Below are positions 25,451 through 33,754 of a stretch of DNA of 64,000 nt, in pieces. This DNA is from Kitasatospora sp. NA04385 (lineage in GTDB: Bacteria; Actinomycetota; Actinomycetes; Streptomycetales; Streptomycetaceae). The translations under genes were made by a program, and so were the position numbers. The notes under the pieces were generated by a model. The model was not told the origin of the DNA, did no database searches, and was given only the letters and a program-made list of their open reading frames with translations. Position 1 is the stretch's first letter, and the number at the start of each line of letters is the position of its first letter. The stretch lies in contig NZ_CP054919.1 in NCBI RefSeq assembly GCF_013364235.1, positions 6,435,313 through 6,499,312 on the forward strand, given 5' to 3'.

Positions 25451-25690
25451 TCAGATCCGCACCAGCATCTTGCCGGTGTTCACGCCCGCCAGCACGCCGA
25501 GGAACGCCTCCACGGTGCGGTCGAAGCCGTCGAGTACCTGACCGGAGCGCAGCTGCGGGGGCGACAGGTCGTACAACTCCTGCTGCGCATCCCGGTGCTG
25601 GCGGATCAGGAAGTCCTCCGGGCGGACGCTGCGGCCCACCCGCTCGAACAGTTCGCCCGGCGCGGCGGCAGCGCCGACGCCACCTCTCCA
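25451..25690 (-). pseudogene. 5'-truncated NADP-dependent oxidoreductase (MDR family) remnant
   Basis: The minus-strand C-terminus reads LFERVGRSVRPEDFLIRQHR, then DGFDRTVEAFLGVLAGVNTG and KMLVRI. This matches the last 65-70 residues of medium-chain NADP-dependent oxidoreductases, which end in ...AFLGLLRG.NTGKM.V.L. The segment between shows a further deletion (QELYDLSPPQLRSGQVL). Nothing coding for the Rossmann or GroES-like domains is present; instead, beyond about 25,690 the sequence turns into the lower-GC cassette. I read this as a resident gene broken by island insertion. Confidence 0.7.
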
Positions 25691-25810
25691 TCCATATGCG
25701 GGCATTCCGTTTTTGGGAAGCTCGGACACGAGCAGCCAGCCAACGGCAACATAAGGGGCAAACGAAGCGCCGTGCAAGATCGTGAAATCAACGTGACAGG
25801 GGAGGCGACC

Positions 25811-26083
25811 ATGACGGTACGGTTCGTGGGTATCGATCCGAACACTGGCACCGCGAACAGCCCGACGGTGTGGGTCGACGACGACAACGGCGACATCGTC
25901 CTTCAGGGCTACACCGCAAACGAAGAACTGATCACCCAAGTACTCGCCGCCGGGCACGGTGCCGACCACGACAACGTCATCCCGGCACACGAGACCGTGA
26001 TCCACATCCCGGCCCGAATGGCGCCGCTACTCAGGAAGGCTTGCGATGACGCAGAGCGTGCCGCAACCGCCGAACTTCATTGA
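25811..26083 (+). CDS. small protein of the DUF6879/XRE cassette
   Basis: A 90-aa protein from ATG 25811 with GGGGAGG 6-10 nt upstream. It reads MTVRFVGIDPNTGTANSPTV followed by WVDDDNGDIVLQGY and ends near VIHIPARMAPLLRKACDDAE. This small beta/alpha protein is commonly found directly before DUF6879 and XRE/DUF5753 genes in Streptomyces. Its function is unknown. Its last 38 nt overlap the next gene, indicating tight coupling. GC content here is visibly lower than in the surrounding genes. Confidence 0.75.
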   Translation: MTVRFVGIDPNTGTANSPTVWVDDDNGDIVLQGYTANEELITQVLAAGHGADHDNVIPAHETVIHIPARMAPLLRKACDDAERAATAELH

Positions 26084-26579
26084 GCAGTTGCAAGCGGTAG
26101 CCCGCTCCGCCGTCCATTTGGAGATGCGTGATGCTTACGGTGTAGCCGACGAGGCCACAGACTTCGAACGCTGGCAACGCACCGGAGAGCGCGACGTCGA
26201 CCCGTCCTCGCCCTACTGGGGCCCCTGGGTAGCCATCGTCTCCGAACTGGTGAACCGAGGTGTTGCTGTCCGGAGGGCCCGTATCGTCAGCGAGCCGGTC
26301 ACCGACTACATCCGTTACGAACACGCGGGCACGGGGGTCAACCTCGCAGCCGGTGAACAGGTCCGCTGGCTGCCCCGCCGCGAAGCGTCCGACATCGCGC
26401 TGCCCGGTAACGACTTCTGGCTTCTCGACGGCCGGATCGTTCGTTTCGGACACTTCTCCGGTGACGGCGAATACCTCGGTGAGACCTTTACCGAGGACCC
26501 GACGGTAGCTCAGCTCTGTGCGTCAGCTTTCGAAACGGTGTGGGGGCGCTCCGTTCCACACGAAAAGTACGCGGTCTGA
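26046..26579 (+). CDS. DUF6879 family protein
   Basis: A 177-aa protein from ATG 26046, inside the end of the preceding gene. Characteristic elements are SAVHLEMRDAYGVADEATDF, WQRTGERD, RRARIVSEPVTDYIRYEHAG, VRWLPRREAS and FWLLDGRIVRFGHFSGDG. The family is widespread in actinomycetes beside XRE/DUF5753 regulators. It may be an antitoxin-like or defence-associated partner, but no function is established to my knowledge. It belongs to a three-gene cassette. Confidence 0.85.
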   Translation: MTQSVPQPPNFIEQLQAVARSAVHLEMRDAYGVADEATDFERWQRTGERDVDPSSPYWGPWVAIVSELVNRGVAVRRARIVSEPVTDYIRYEHAGTGVNLAAGEQVRWLPRREASDIALPGNDFWLLDGRIVRFGHFSGDGEYLGETFTEDPTVAQLCASAFETVWGRSVPHEKYAV

Positions 26580-26603
26580 CCTACCCGACCGGACGGCCAG
26601 CTC

Positions 26604-27452
26604 ATGCCCCTCTCACCCTCCTCCACAGCACAGGCAGCCCGGGAAGCGGTCGCCAAGCGGCTGCGAGACCTTCGCCAGGATGCTGGGCTCACCGGGCAGG
26701 AGCTGGCCGCCCGAACCGGTTGGAGCGGGTCCAAGGTCTCCCGAATCTCCAATGCCAAGACACCAGCCTCCGACGACGACATCAGGCAGTGGTGTGTGGC
26801 TTGCAACGCCGAGAACCAGGCCGCCGACCTGGTCGCCGCCAACCGCGCGGCCGACGAGATGTACGTGCAATGGCGCCGCGTCCACCACGACGGCATGCGC
26901 CGATCGCAGGAGGAAACCACCACCCTGTTGAAGCACACCCAGTTGTGTCGTAGCTACTGTTCCAACGTCGTCCCCGGAATGCTCCAAACCCAGCGGTACG
27001 CCGCAGCGTTGCTGCGCACAATCACGGACTTCCAGGGCACCCCGAACGATGTGGAAGCCGCTGTGGAGGCCCGCCGCGAACGCTTCGACCTACTCCGAGC
27101 AGGCGGCCACCGGTACTCGTTCATCCTTGAGGAGACCGTCCTCCGCTACCGGTTTGGTGATGAAGCCGCCATGAGGGAGCAACTCGAAGTCCTCCTGTCA
27201 GTGATGGCTCTGCCTACTGTCGCTCTCGGCATCATCCCGAACACAGCCCCTCGAACGATGTGGCCCCTCGAAGCATTCCTCATCTTCGACGATCAGCGGG
27301 TGATGACCGAGTCCCTTTCAGCCGTGGTCAACGTCACCGCCCCCAGCGAAGTCGCAGTCTACGACAAGGCGTTCCGCCTGCTGAGCGCTATGGCCGTCTA
27401 CGGTGCAGCTGCCCGAGGCCTGATCGGGGCAGCAGTTCAAGCCCTCGGGTGA
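26604..27452 (+). CDS. XRE-family regulator with DUF5753 domain
   Basis: A 282-aa protein. The N-terminal helix-turn-helix spans about residues 15-75 (AKRLRDLRQDAGLTGQELAA, TGWSGSKVSRISNAKTPASD). DUF5753 follows (YCSNVVPGMLQTQRYAAALL, then VEARRERFDLL and RYSFILEETVLRYRFG). Such proteins form large paralogous families in Streptomyces, generally paired with small DUF397 or DUF6879-type proteins. It lies 24 bp after the DUF6879 gene and closes the cassette. Confidence 0.92.
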   Translation: MPLSPSSTAQAAREAVAKRLRDLRQDAGLTGQELAARTGWSGSKVSRISNAKTPASDDDIRQWCVACNAENQAADLVAANRAADEMYVQWRRVHHDGMRRSQEETTTLLKHTQLCRSYCSNVVPGMLQTQRYAAALLRTITDFQGTPNDVEAAVEARRERFDLLRAGGHRYSFILEETVLRYRFGDEAAMREQLEVLLSVMALPTVALGIIPNTAPRTMWPLEAFLIFDDQRVMTESLSAVVNVTAPSEVAVYDKAFRLLSAMAVYGAAARGLIGAAVQALG

Positions 27453-28173
27453 CAGCCGTGCAAACCCGTGCAACAAGATGGATCCGCCCACGCCGCTACT
27501 CCTAACGTCGTGTCAGGCAGGAAGGCCTGACGGACGAACGGGAGCGACCTCCATGGAGACTCCTCCGCAGCGGCCGCCGTACCCCATCTCCACCGCAAGA
27601 CTCACCATCCGTGTCAGCACGGTGAAGCCCGACGCCACCCCCGCATCCTCCGGTCGAGCACCTCGTCCGAAGAGTCGATCGCGGCCCACCACGGCCGTTC
27701 CATGATCACGTGGCCGGTGTGCCGTTGCCCGATGTGCGGCGGGTGGCCCCAGGTGGAGCCGCCAACCCTCCGTGCAGCAGCCCCCGAGCAAGACCGACGC
27801 CGCGAAGAGCAGCTCGCCAGCAGCCGATAGAAAGTCAACTCTCATGTTGCAAAACACAGTTAAGAGAAACGACCGCCTGAAAAGCCGACTCGGCTGCGCG
27901 GTATTTCGTCACACTGAAGACCAACGACCCGGCCGACCCACGCAACGGATTCGGTCCTGATGGTAGAGACCGACTACGCGGCCCGACCGGTCCTCCCCGG
28001 TGGCCCGGCGCACCCCGACGAACTGATCGGCGACGCCGCCACCCCGCAACACCCCTGAACTCCCGCCCCGGCCGCCGATCTGCCAAGAACCCGGCCGGAG
28101 CGGGCCCGCACCACCGCACAGTCCGAACGCCAACCGGCGTTCCGAACACGCACGTTGCGAAGGAGACACCAGT
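27453..28173. other. 721-bp stretch of decayed gene fragments before the RiPP-like locus
   Basis: Apart from the frameshifted small gene listed separately (27553-27830), I see only fragments. One frame near 27899-27960 reads RYFVTLKTNDPADPRNGFGP. A 32-codon ORF at 27960-28058 reads MVETDYAARPVLPGGPAHPD and looks like the displaced 3' end of the same gene. The last 100 bp before 28174 presumably contain the precursor promoter; GAAGGAG lies 9-12 nt before its ATG. Confidence 0.45.
27553..27830 (+). pseudogene. small gene with probable frameshift, zinc-ribbon-like C-terminus
   Basis: Frame 1 begins METPPQRPPYPISTARLTIR at ATG 27553 with a GGGAGCGACC ribosome site. It soon degenerates and stops at about 27705. 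Another frame from about 27640 reads EESIAAHHGRSMITWPVCRC, then PMCGGWPQVEPPTLRAAAPE, and ends at TAG 27828-27830. The CRCPMCGGW block looks like a genuine conserved ending. I interpret the pair as one gene of about 92 codons broken by an indel near 27,630. Low certainty. Confidence 0.4.
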
Positions 28174-28362
28174 ATGACGACCCCCGCTCCCACCCAGCGC
28201 CCGCCCGGTGACACCGGCCCCGGTACCACCGTCGCCGTCACCGAGCCGATGATGCCGACCATGGCGGGCAAGCGCGGCGACGGCAAGGGCGGCGTCGACG
28301 GGGACAAGAAGCAGTCCCCCAGGGAGTCCGACGGCCAGTGGTCCAAGCCCATCAAGAAGTGA
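28174..28362 (+). CDS. candidate RiPP precursor peptide (imiditide-like)
   Basis: A 62-aa peptide from ATG 28174 with AAGGAG about 9 nt upstream. The N-terminal leader-like half is neutral and Pro/Thr-rich (MTTPAPTQRPPGDTGPGTTV). The C-terminal half is strongly basic and hydrophilic, with three Asp-Gly dipeptides (D36-G37, D42-G43, D53-G54) in KRGDGKGGVDGDKK and ESDGQWSKPIKK. Asp-Gly is the preferred site for PIMT-driven aspartimide formation. The gene is 10 bp upstream of a PIMT-like methyltransferase gene on the same strand. It has no Cys, Ser/Thr pattern or Glu/Lys pattern suggesting lanthipeptide or graspetide chemistry. Assignment as precursor is inference from context. Confidence 0.7.
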   Translation: MTTPAPTQRPPGDTGPGTTVAVTEPMMPTMAGKRGDGKGGVDGDKKQSPRESDGQWSKPIKK

Positions 28363-28372
28363 GTGCCAACTG

Positions 28373-29503
28373 ATGGACAAAAACGCACAGTTGCTGACCG
28401 GCCTTGTGATGGCCGGCGCTCTGGGCGAGGGGTGGCGGGGCGCGTTCGAGCGCGCCCCGCGCTCTTCCTTCATCCCGGACGCGGTCTGGGCGCCCGACGA
28501 CGACAGCCTCACCGGATATCGCCGGATCACCCGCCACGACGACCCCGCCGCCTGGTGGGCGCTGGCGAACGCCGACGACGTCGTCGTCACCCAGCTCGAC
28601 GACGGAGCCGACGGCGGACCGGGCACCGCGACGTCCTCGGCCTCCATGCCCTCCCTGGTCGCCACCATGCTCCGCCACCTCGACGCCGCCGACGGAAACA
28701 CCGTCCTCGACATCGGCACCGGCACCGGCTGGACCAGCGCCCTGCTGTCCGCCCGACTCGGCGACCAACGCGTCACCACCATCGAAGTCGACCAGGCGGT
28801 AGCCGCAGAGGCCGCTCAGCGGCTCTCCAAAGCCGGGTTCTCCCCGACCCGCGTCGTCGGAGACGGCCTCGACGGCCACCGCCCCGACGCGCCGTACGAC
28901 CGCATCCACTCCACCGCGGCCGTCCGACATGTTCCCCGCGCCTGGATCGAGCAGACCACCCCCGGCGGCATCATCGTCACGCCCTGGGGCACCCCGTACG
29001 CCAACGCCGGGCTGCTGCGCCTCCTCGTCGGCGAGCGCGGCGAGCCGTCGCACGGCCGGTTCGTCGACAACGTCAGCTTCATGTGGATGCGCGCCCAACG
29101 GCCGCACCAGGTGGTGGAACTCGCCCACCCCCCGGAGCACCAAAGCGCTTCCGCCATGGATCCCGCCCTGGCGCTCGACGACGTCGACACCGCGTTCGCC
29201 ATCGGTGTCCGTGTCCCCGGGGTCCGCTTCGAGCACCGCTGGAACCGCACGGATCCGACCGGCACCTACCGGATGCACCTGTCGGACGGCGCGGGCTCCT
29301 GGGCGTCCGTCCGCTACACCGACTGGGACGCCCCGGACGCCGTCCGCCAAGCCGGCCCCCGCCGCCTGTGGGACGAGATCGCCGCGGCCCGCTCGTGGTG
29401 GCTCGAAGAGGGCAAGCCGACGCTGTCCCGGTTCGGCGTCACCGTGGCTGCGGACGGCACCCAGACCGTCTGGCTGCACGACCCCGGCAACGTCGTGGGC
29501 TGA
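28373..29503 (+). CDS. PIMT-like protein-L-isoaspartate O-methyltransferase of RiPP type
   Basis: A 376-aa SAM methyltransferase. Motif I VLDIGTGTGWTSALL (about residues 112-126), the acidic loop TTIEVDQAVAAEAAQRL and the late motif IHSTAAVRHVPRAWIEQTTP are those of protein-L-isoaspartyl methyltransferases. Repair PIMTs are about 210-230 aa. This one adds an N-terminal segment of about 80 aa and a C-terminal domain of about 150 aa (MWMRAQRPHQVVELAHPP onward). RiPP-associated PIMTs of graspetide, lasso and imiditide clusters share such extensions, thought to recognise the precursor. It is coupled to the 62-aa peptide gene. No ATP-grasp gene is within reach, so it probably methylates Asp of the peptide directly to yield an aspartimide. 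Confidence 0.85.
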   Translation: MDKNAQLLTGLVMAGALGEGWRGAFERAPRSSFIPDAVWAPDDDSLTGYRRITRHDDPAAWWALANADDVVVTQLDDGADGGPGTATSSASMPSLVATMLRHLDAADGNTVLDIGTGTGWTSALLSARLGDQRVTTIEVDQAVAAEAAQRLSKAGFSPTRVVGDGLDGHRPDAPYDRIHSTAAVRHVPRAWIEQTTPGGIIVTPWGTPYANAGLLRLLVGERGEPSHGRFVDNVSFMWMRAQRPHQVVELAHPPEHQSASAMDPALALDDVDTAFAIGVRVPGVRFEHRWNRTDPTGTYRMHLSDGAGSWASVRYTDWDAPDAVRQAGPRRLWDEIAAARSWWLEEGKPTLSRFGVTVAADGTQTVWLHDPGNVVG

Positions 29504-29817
29504 CCGGCCCGCGCCCCGGCGGCGGTCGTGCGACCGGGCGGGAGTCGGAGGGAAAGGGGGAGTCCCGCCGCCCGTAGCGGGGGCGCCCGGTCCGGGAGAG
29601 AACGAGGTGGACCGGGTGGGCGGCGGGACACGGAGTGACGAACCCCGCCACAGAGTCTGCGGGTCTCCGCTCACGTTCCGCTAACGTCCCGCTGACGTGC
29701 GCAAACGCGCATCCTCCGGGCCCGACTTGACGGGTGGTCGAACGGCGGGGGAGGGTACGCCGGGGCGGCCCGCGCGGCCGTTCGGGCAGGCCGGCAGGGG
29801 AGCGGACGGGGGGAGCG
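29504..29817. promoter_or_regulatory. 314-bp intergenic region with 11-bp direct repeats
   Basis: No gene is supported. The region holds the 3' flank of the PIMT gene, three 11-bp direct repeats (29666-29698) and a -35-like TTGACG at about 29727-29732 preceding the GNAT gene. Confidence 0.45.
29666..29698. repeat. three 11-bp direct repeats
   Basis: TCCGCTCACGT, TCCGCTAACGT and CCCGCTGACGT follow one another at 29666, 29677 and 29688. The one-turn (11-bp) spacing is like that of SARP or other helical-phase activator sites. They lie 120-150 bp upstream of the GNAT start. Confidence 0.7.
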
Positions 29818-30387
29818 GTGCGGGCGCTCACCGAGGTGCGGGACGAACCGATGACAGCCGACGGGCTGGTGCTGCGCCGACCGCGCCCCGACGACGCCGC
29901 CCTGGTCCACCGGGGCACCCACGACCCGCTGGTGCGCGAGTTCCTGCAGGCCGTCGTCCCGCACCGGGACACCGCCGCCGCCGAGAAGTGGCTCACCGAC
30001 ATCCCCCCGATGCTGTGGGAGACCGGCCGGGCCGCCTACTTCACCGTCGAGGCGGCGGAGTCGGCGGAACCCGTCGGCTGGGCCGAACTGGTCGCCTTCG
30101 ACCCGGAGCGGGAGCGCGCCGAGGTCGCCGTCTGGCTGCTGCCCGAGCACCGCCGGCTGCGCACCGCCAAGGCCGCGCTGCGCCTGGTGTGCCGCTTCGG
30201 CTTCGAGCGGATCGGCCTGCGCCGGATCGACGCCTACGCCGCCGCCGACAACATGCCCAGCCAGCTCACCGGCGCCGCGATCGGCTTCCGCCGGGCCGGC
30301 TACCGCCCGGCGCTGTTCCGCAGCTCCCGCACCCACCGGCTGCACGACGCCGTGCACGCGACACTCGTACCGGAAGACCTCTGCTGA
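29818..30387 (+). CDS. GNAT-family N-acetyltransferase (RimJ/RimL-like)
   Basis: A 189-aa protein starting at GTG 29818 (GGGGGGAG just upstream); the frame is open to 29734. Early strands LVLRRPRPDDAALVHRGTHD, the middle AEVAVWLLPEHRRLRTAKAA (motif A and acetyl-CoA pyrophosphate loop, here PEHRRLRTA) and the late FGFERIGLRRIDAYAAADNM-PS follow the RimJ/RimL type. The second half FRRAGYRPALFRS is normal. It probably acetylates an amine of a small molecule or a protein N-terminus. It lies 44 bp before the WD40 gene and may be co-transcribed with it. Confidence 0.85.
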   Translation: MRALTEVRDEPMTADGLVLRRPRPDDAALVHRGTHDPLVREFLQAVVPHRDTAAAEKWLTDIPPMLWETGRAAYFTVEAAESAEPVGWAELVAFDPERERAEVAVWLLPEHRRLRTAKAALRLVCRFGFERIGLRRIDAYAAADNMPSQLTGAAIGFRRAGYRPALFRSSRTHRLHDAVHATLVPEDLC

Positions 30388-30431
30388 CCCCGGGGCTCCC
30401 AAACTCCCCGCACCGAACCAGGAGTGACACC

Positions 30432-32566
30432 ATGTCAGGAAGCGTACGGCTGGAAGACGGCAGCCGCGGCGAACTGCTGATCACCGCCGACGGCACCTTC
30501 CGCGCCGCCCGCGCCGACCACGAGCGCACCGGCCGGATCGACTCCGCGCTGATCCGCCGCGTCCTCGCCGGGACCGGCCCGTACCCCGCCCCCGCGCCCG
30601 ACGGCGCCCCCGCCACCGGGCGGCGGCTCACCGTCCAGGGGCAGCCCGGCCAGCCCGACCGGCAGTGGACCGACGGCACCGCCGCCCCGTCCCCGCCGCC
30701 GCCGCGGTGCTCGACGCACTGCTCGGACAGGTCCTCGGCGAGGCCGCCGGCCCCGCCGCGCTGCCCGCCGCACTGGCCCGCACCGAACCCACCACCGGGA
30801 CCGCCCGCAGCGCCGCCGCCGTCGGCACCGTGGCGGGCCGGGCCGCGTACGCCCTGGTCGAGGCGGGCGGCGCGTTCGGCCTCACCGCGCTGGACGACGC
30901 CGCCCCGCTCGGCGGCTCCGACGCCGACGCCGGGCTCGCCCCGACCGCCGTCGCGCTCGGCGAGGCGGGCGGCCGCTCGCTGTTCGCGGTCGGTAGCACC
31001 GACGGCTCGGTCCAGGTCTGGGACGCCGCCACCGGCGACGTCGCGCACGGCACCACCGGCGGCGAGGGCGCCCAGGCCGTCGCCGCACTGGTCTGCCGGG
31101 ACATCCCGGTGGCGTTCTCCGCCGGGCAGGGCGGCGACCTGCGGGCCGTCCGCGCCGACGACGGCCGGGTGCTGGGCAACCTGCCCGCCGGCGGCCGCGG
31201 CGCGACCGTGCTGCGCGCCGCGCACTGCGCCGGGGTCGACCTGCTCGCCGCCGCGTCCCCCGACGGCACCGTCCGGGTCTGGGACGCCGGAACCGGCGAG
31301 CTGATGCACCTGCTGGTCGGCCACCGCGGCGAGGTGCTGGCGCTGGCCGTGCTCACCGTCGACAACCAGGCCGTGCTGGCCTCCGCCGGGCAGGACCGCC
31401 GGATCCGGCTCTGGGACCTGGCCACCGGCCAGCCGGTCGCCGAACTCGACGGCCACACCGGCACCGTGACCGCCCTCGCCTTCACCACCCTGGCCGACCG
31501 GCCGGTGCTCGCCTCCTGCGCGCTGGACGGCACCGTCCGCACCTGGGACGTCTACGACGGCCGCCCGCTGCACGGCTGGCCGGCCGGCGAGTGGCTCACC
31601 GCGCTGGCCGCCGTCGGGGACGCGCTGTACACCGGCGACGAGACCGGCCGGATCACCGTCTGGGACGCCGCCACCGGCACGCCCGCTCCGAAGGCGGTGC
31701 CCGCCGGACGCCCCGGCAGCCCGCTCGCCGCGCTGGCCGTCGGCACCCTGCACGGCCGGCCGGTGCTCGCCTCCGGGTTCGGCGACGGCGCGCTCACCGT
31801 CTGGGACGCCGCCACCGGCGGACCGCTCCTCGACCTGCCGGGCGAGGGCGGCCCCGTCCACAGCCTCGACCTGACCGCCGACCTGCTGCTCTGCGGCACC
31901 GCGGCGGGCGCCGTCCGCAGCCACCGCCTCACCGACGGCACCGCGCTGCCGCTGCCCGTCCCGCACGCCGGGCCGGTCGCCGGGATCGCCTTCACCCCCG
32001 GCGAGCAGCCGCTGCTGGCCTCCGCCGGGCGCGACGGTGCGATCGCCGTCCGGGACGCCGTCACCGGCGCCGACAGCCGCCGGTTCGCCACCGGGTGCGG
32101 CCCGTTCACCGCGCTGGCCGCCACCGTGGCGGGCGGCCAGCCGATCCTGGCCACCGCCGGGGAGGACCTGGTGGTGCGGCTGTGGCACGCCGGCAGCGGC
32201 GCCGCCGGGCCGGTCTGCACCGGGCTCCCGCAGGCCGCCGAGGTGCTGTCGTTCGCCGTGCTCGGCGGCCGCCCCGCGGTGATCGCGGGCGCGGGCGACG
32301 GCACCGTCCTGGTCTGGGACGTCCAGGACGGCAGCCGCACCGCCGAGTTGGCCGGTGGCGGCGCGGCCGTCCGGGCCGTGGTCGGCCGCGAGTTCGACGG
32401 CGAGGGGCTGCTTGCGGCCGGGGACGCCGCCGGGACGCTGCGGCTGTGGCACCTGGCCAGCGCGTCCCTGCTCAACGAGGCCGTGCTGGACGGCACTCCG
32501 CTGGCCATCGACCTCGACGAGGCGGGCCTGCGGATCGTCACCCCGGCCGGAGCGGTCACGCTCTGA
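30432..32566 (+). CDS. WD40 repeat beta-propeller protein, interrupted by an apparent -1 frameshift
   Basis: Translation from ATG 30432 (GGAG upstream) gives MSGSVRLEDGSRGELLITAD and continues well to QPDRQWTDGTAAP near 30,680. It then becomes nonsense, while another frame takes over with VPAAAAVLDALLGQVLGEA and runs to the stop at 32564-32566. Restoring one G in CCCCG-TCCCC (about 30,681-30,690) rejoins them as TAAPVPAAAAVLD, about 711 aa. The C-terminal part has about 11 WD-type blades (VWDAATGDV, VWDAGTGEL, LWDLATGQPV, TWDVYDGRPL, VWDAATGGPL, VWDVQDGSRT and others). There is no signal peptide. It is probably a cytosolic scaffold. It precedes the toxin operon but is separated from it by a hairpin. 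Confidence 0.75.
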
Positions 32567-32703
32567 TCGGAATCCTGCACGGAACATTCACGATCGACCC
32601 GGAGTGAACACTTCCGGTCTTTACTTCCCTTGCAGGTTCATGTCGTGAATTTACCTGTTGCATGCCTTTCGGTTCCCGCCGCGACGCACGGGCGTGCCAG
32701 GAT

Positions 32704-32736
32704 CGTGCCGGGGTGACGCGTTGTCACCCCGGCACG
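32704..32736. terminator. perfect 14-bp stem hairpin between WD40 gene and toxin operon
   Basis: CGTGCCGGGGTGAC (32704-32717) and GTCACCCCGGCACG (32723-32736) are exact inverted copies with the loop GCGTT. It lies 140 bp after the WD40 stop and about 10 bp before the CebR-like site. It is either a terminator insulating the operon or an additional operator. Confidence 0.6.
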
Positions 32737-32746
32737 CCCACCTGGC

Positions 32747-32775
32747 CGGGAGCGCTCCCAGGGGCGGGTTAGGGT
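32747..32775 (+). promoter_or_regulatory. CebR-like operator overlapping the toxin-operon promoter
   Basis: CGGGAGCGCTCCCA (32747-32760) contains the perfect 12-bp palindrome GGGAGCGCTCCC and matches the Streptomyces CebR box (TGGGAGCGCTCCCA) at 13 of 14 positions. A -10-like TAGGGT lies at 32770-32775, which places the palindrome over the -35 region, where a LacI-type repressor would block transcription. The first operon gene starts at 32914. Confidence 0.65.
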
Positions 32776-32913
32776 GGCAGCGGAACGGGCCGGTGCGGGC
32801 ATGACACGGGCGCGTCCGGGCCGCCTCGGCCCGGCGGACCCCGCATGCCCCGGCGCGGGTCGTCGGCACGGGTGCGTGCCGACCGGGGGCGGTGGAGTGC
32901 GGAGGGCGCGCAG

Positions 32914-33720
32914 ATGGCTGACGAGACGGTCTGGATCGACCTCGACGAAGTCGAGGCGGCGGCCAAGAAGATCCTCGGGCTGCTGGACGAATTGAACGGA
33001 CCGGCCAACAAGTTGGCGGCCAAGGTGAAACAGGTCCAGGAGTCCGTCTACGGAACCGACCTGGTCGGCAAGGCCCTCCAGGGCGGCAGTTCCTCGGTCG
33101 GCGGCCTCGCCCAGCACCAGGAGCAGGTCCTGGCGGGCATCCAGGCGCTGATGCAGAACGCCACCGCGGTCGGGGAGAACCTCCGCACGATGGCCGCCCG
33201 GCACCGCGCCAACGACGACCAGCAGGCCACCTCGCTCGGCGGGATCACCGACACCGGCGCCCTGCCGGCCGACCCGCAACTGGCCGGCCTGGGCACCGCC
33301 TCGGTCGGAACGGTGACGTCCGCGCAGGACCAGCCGCTGCTGGCGCAGACGCTGCCGATGGACGACTCGGCCACGGCCACGCCGCAGTACGCGCCGATGG
33401 GGCGGCTGCTGCCCACCGAGACGGTGGAGGCCACGCCGGAGCACGCGCTGCGCGGACGGCTGCTGCCCACCGAGGGCACCGAGGTCCTCCAGGCGACGCA
33501 GGCCGACCTGGCGACGCCCAGGCTGCACGGCACGCCCCTGCAGACGGCCGCGGACACCCCGGCGCACCAGGGGACCCCCGCCTCGCCGCCGCCCATCGAG
33601 GGGCTCGGCAACCTCAACCCGGACAGCGACTTCCAGGACACGGACGCGCCCACGCTCGACTACAACACCCCGCCGCCGCTCTTCATGGGGCCGGGCGTGT
33701 GGACGCCGCCGGTCGCCTGA
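32914..33720 (+). CDS. WXG100-like helical protein with Pro/Thr-rich tail (type VII secretion related)
   Basis: A 268-aa protein from ATG 32914 with GGAGGG about 8 nt upstream. Residues 1-105 are a two-to-three-helix amphipathic domain (IDLDEVEAAAKKILGLLDEL, LVGKALQGGSSSVGGLAQHQ, ALMQNATAVGENLRTMAARH) of WXG100-superfamily type, without a clear Trp-x-Gly. The rest is a disordered Pro/Thr/Gln tail with a duplicated GRLLPTE motif (about 168-190) and the end LFMGPGVWTPPVA. No signal peptide or membrane segment. As first gene of the toxin operon it is probably a chaperone or co-secreted partner for export by the ESX-type system, whose core genes are not in this window. Confidence 0.75.
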   Translation: MADETVWIDLDEVEAAAKKILGLLDELNGPANKLAAKVKQVQESVYGTDLVGKALQGGSSSVGGLAQHQEQVLAGIQALMQNATAVGENLRTMAARHRANDDQQATSLGGITDTGALPADPQLAGLGTASVGTVTSAQDQPLLAQTLPMDDSATATPQYAPMGRLLPTETVEATPEHALRGRLLPTEGTEVLQATQADLATPRLHGTPLQTAADTPAHQGTPASPPPIEGLGNLNPDSDFQDTDAPTLDYNTPPPLFMGPGVWTPPVA

Positions 33721-33754
33721 CGCCGCCGCCCGACGCCGCCTGACGCTGTCGGGC

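Noticed and set aside
27960..28058. 32-codon ORF as an alternative RiPP precursor
   Set aside because: It lacks a convincing ribosome site and appears to be the displaced end of a decayed gene; the 28174 peptide is better placed and has a strong ribosome site.
30665..32566. Separate WD40 gene starting at GTG 30665
   Set aside because: No ribosome site precedes it, and its first residues (MDRRHRRPVP) are a frame shadow of the upstream coding sequence; a one-base loss joining both frames explains the data better.
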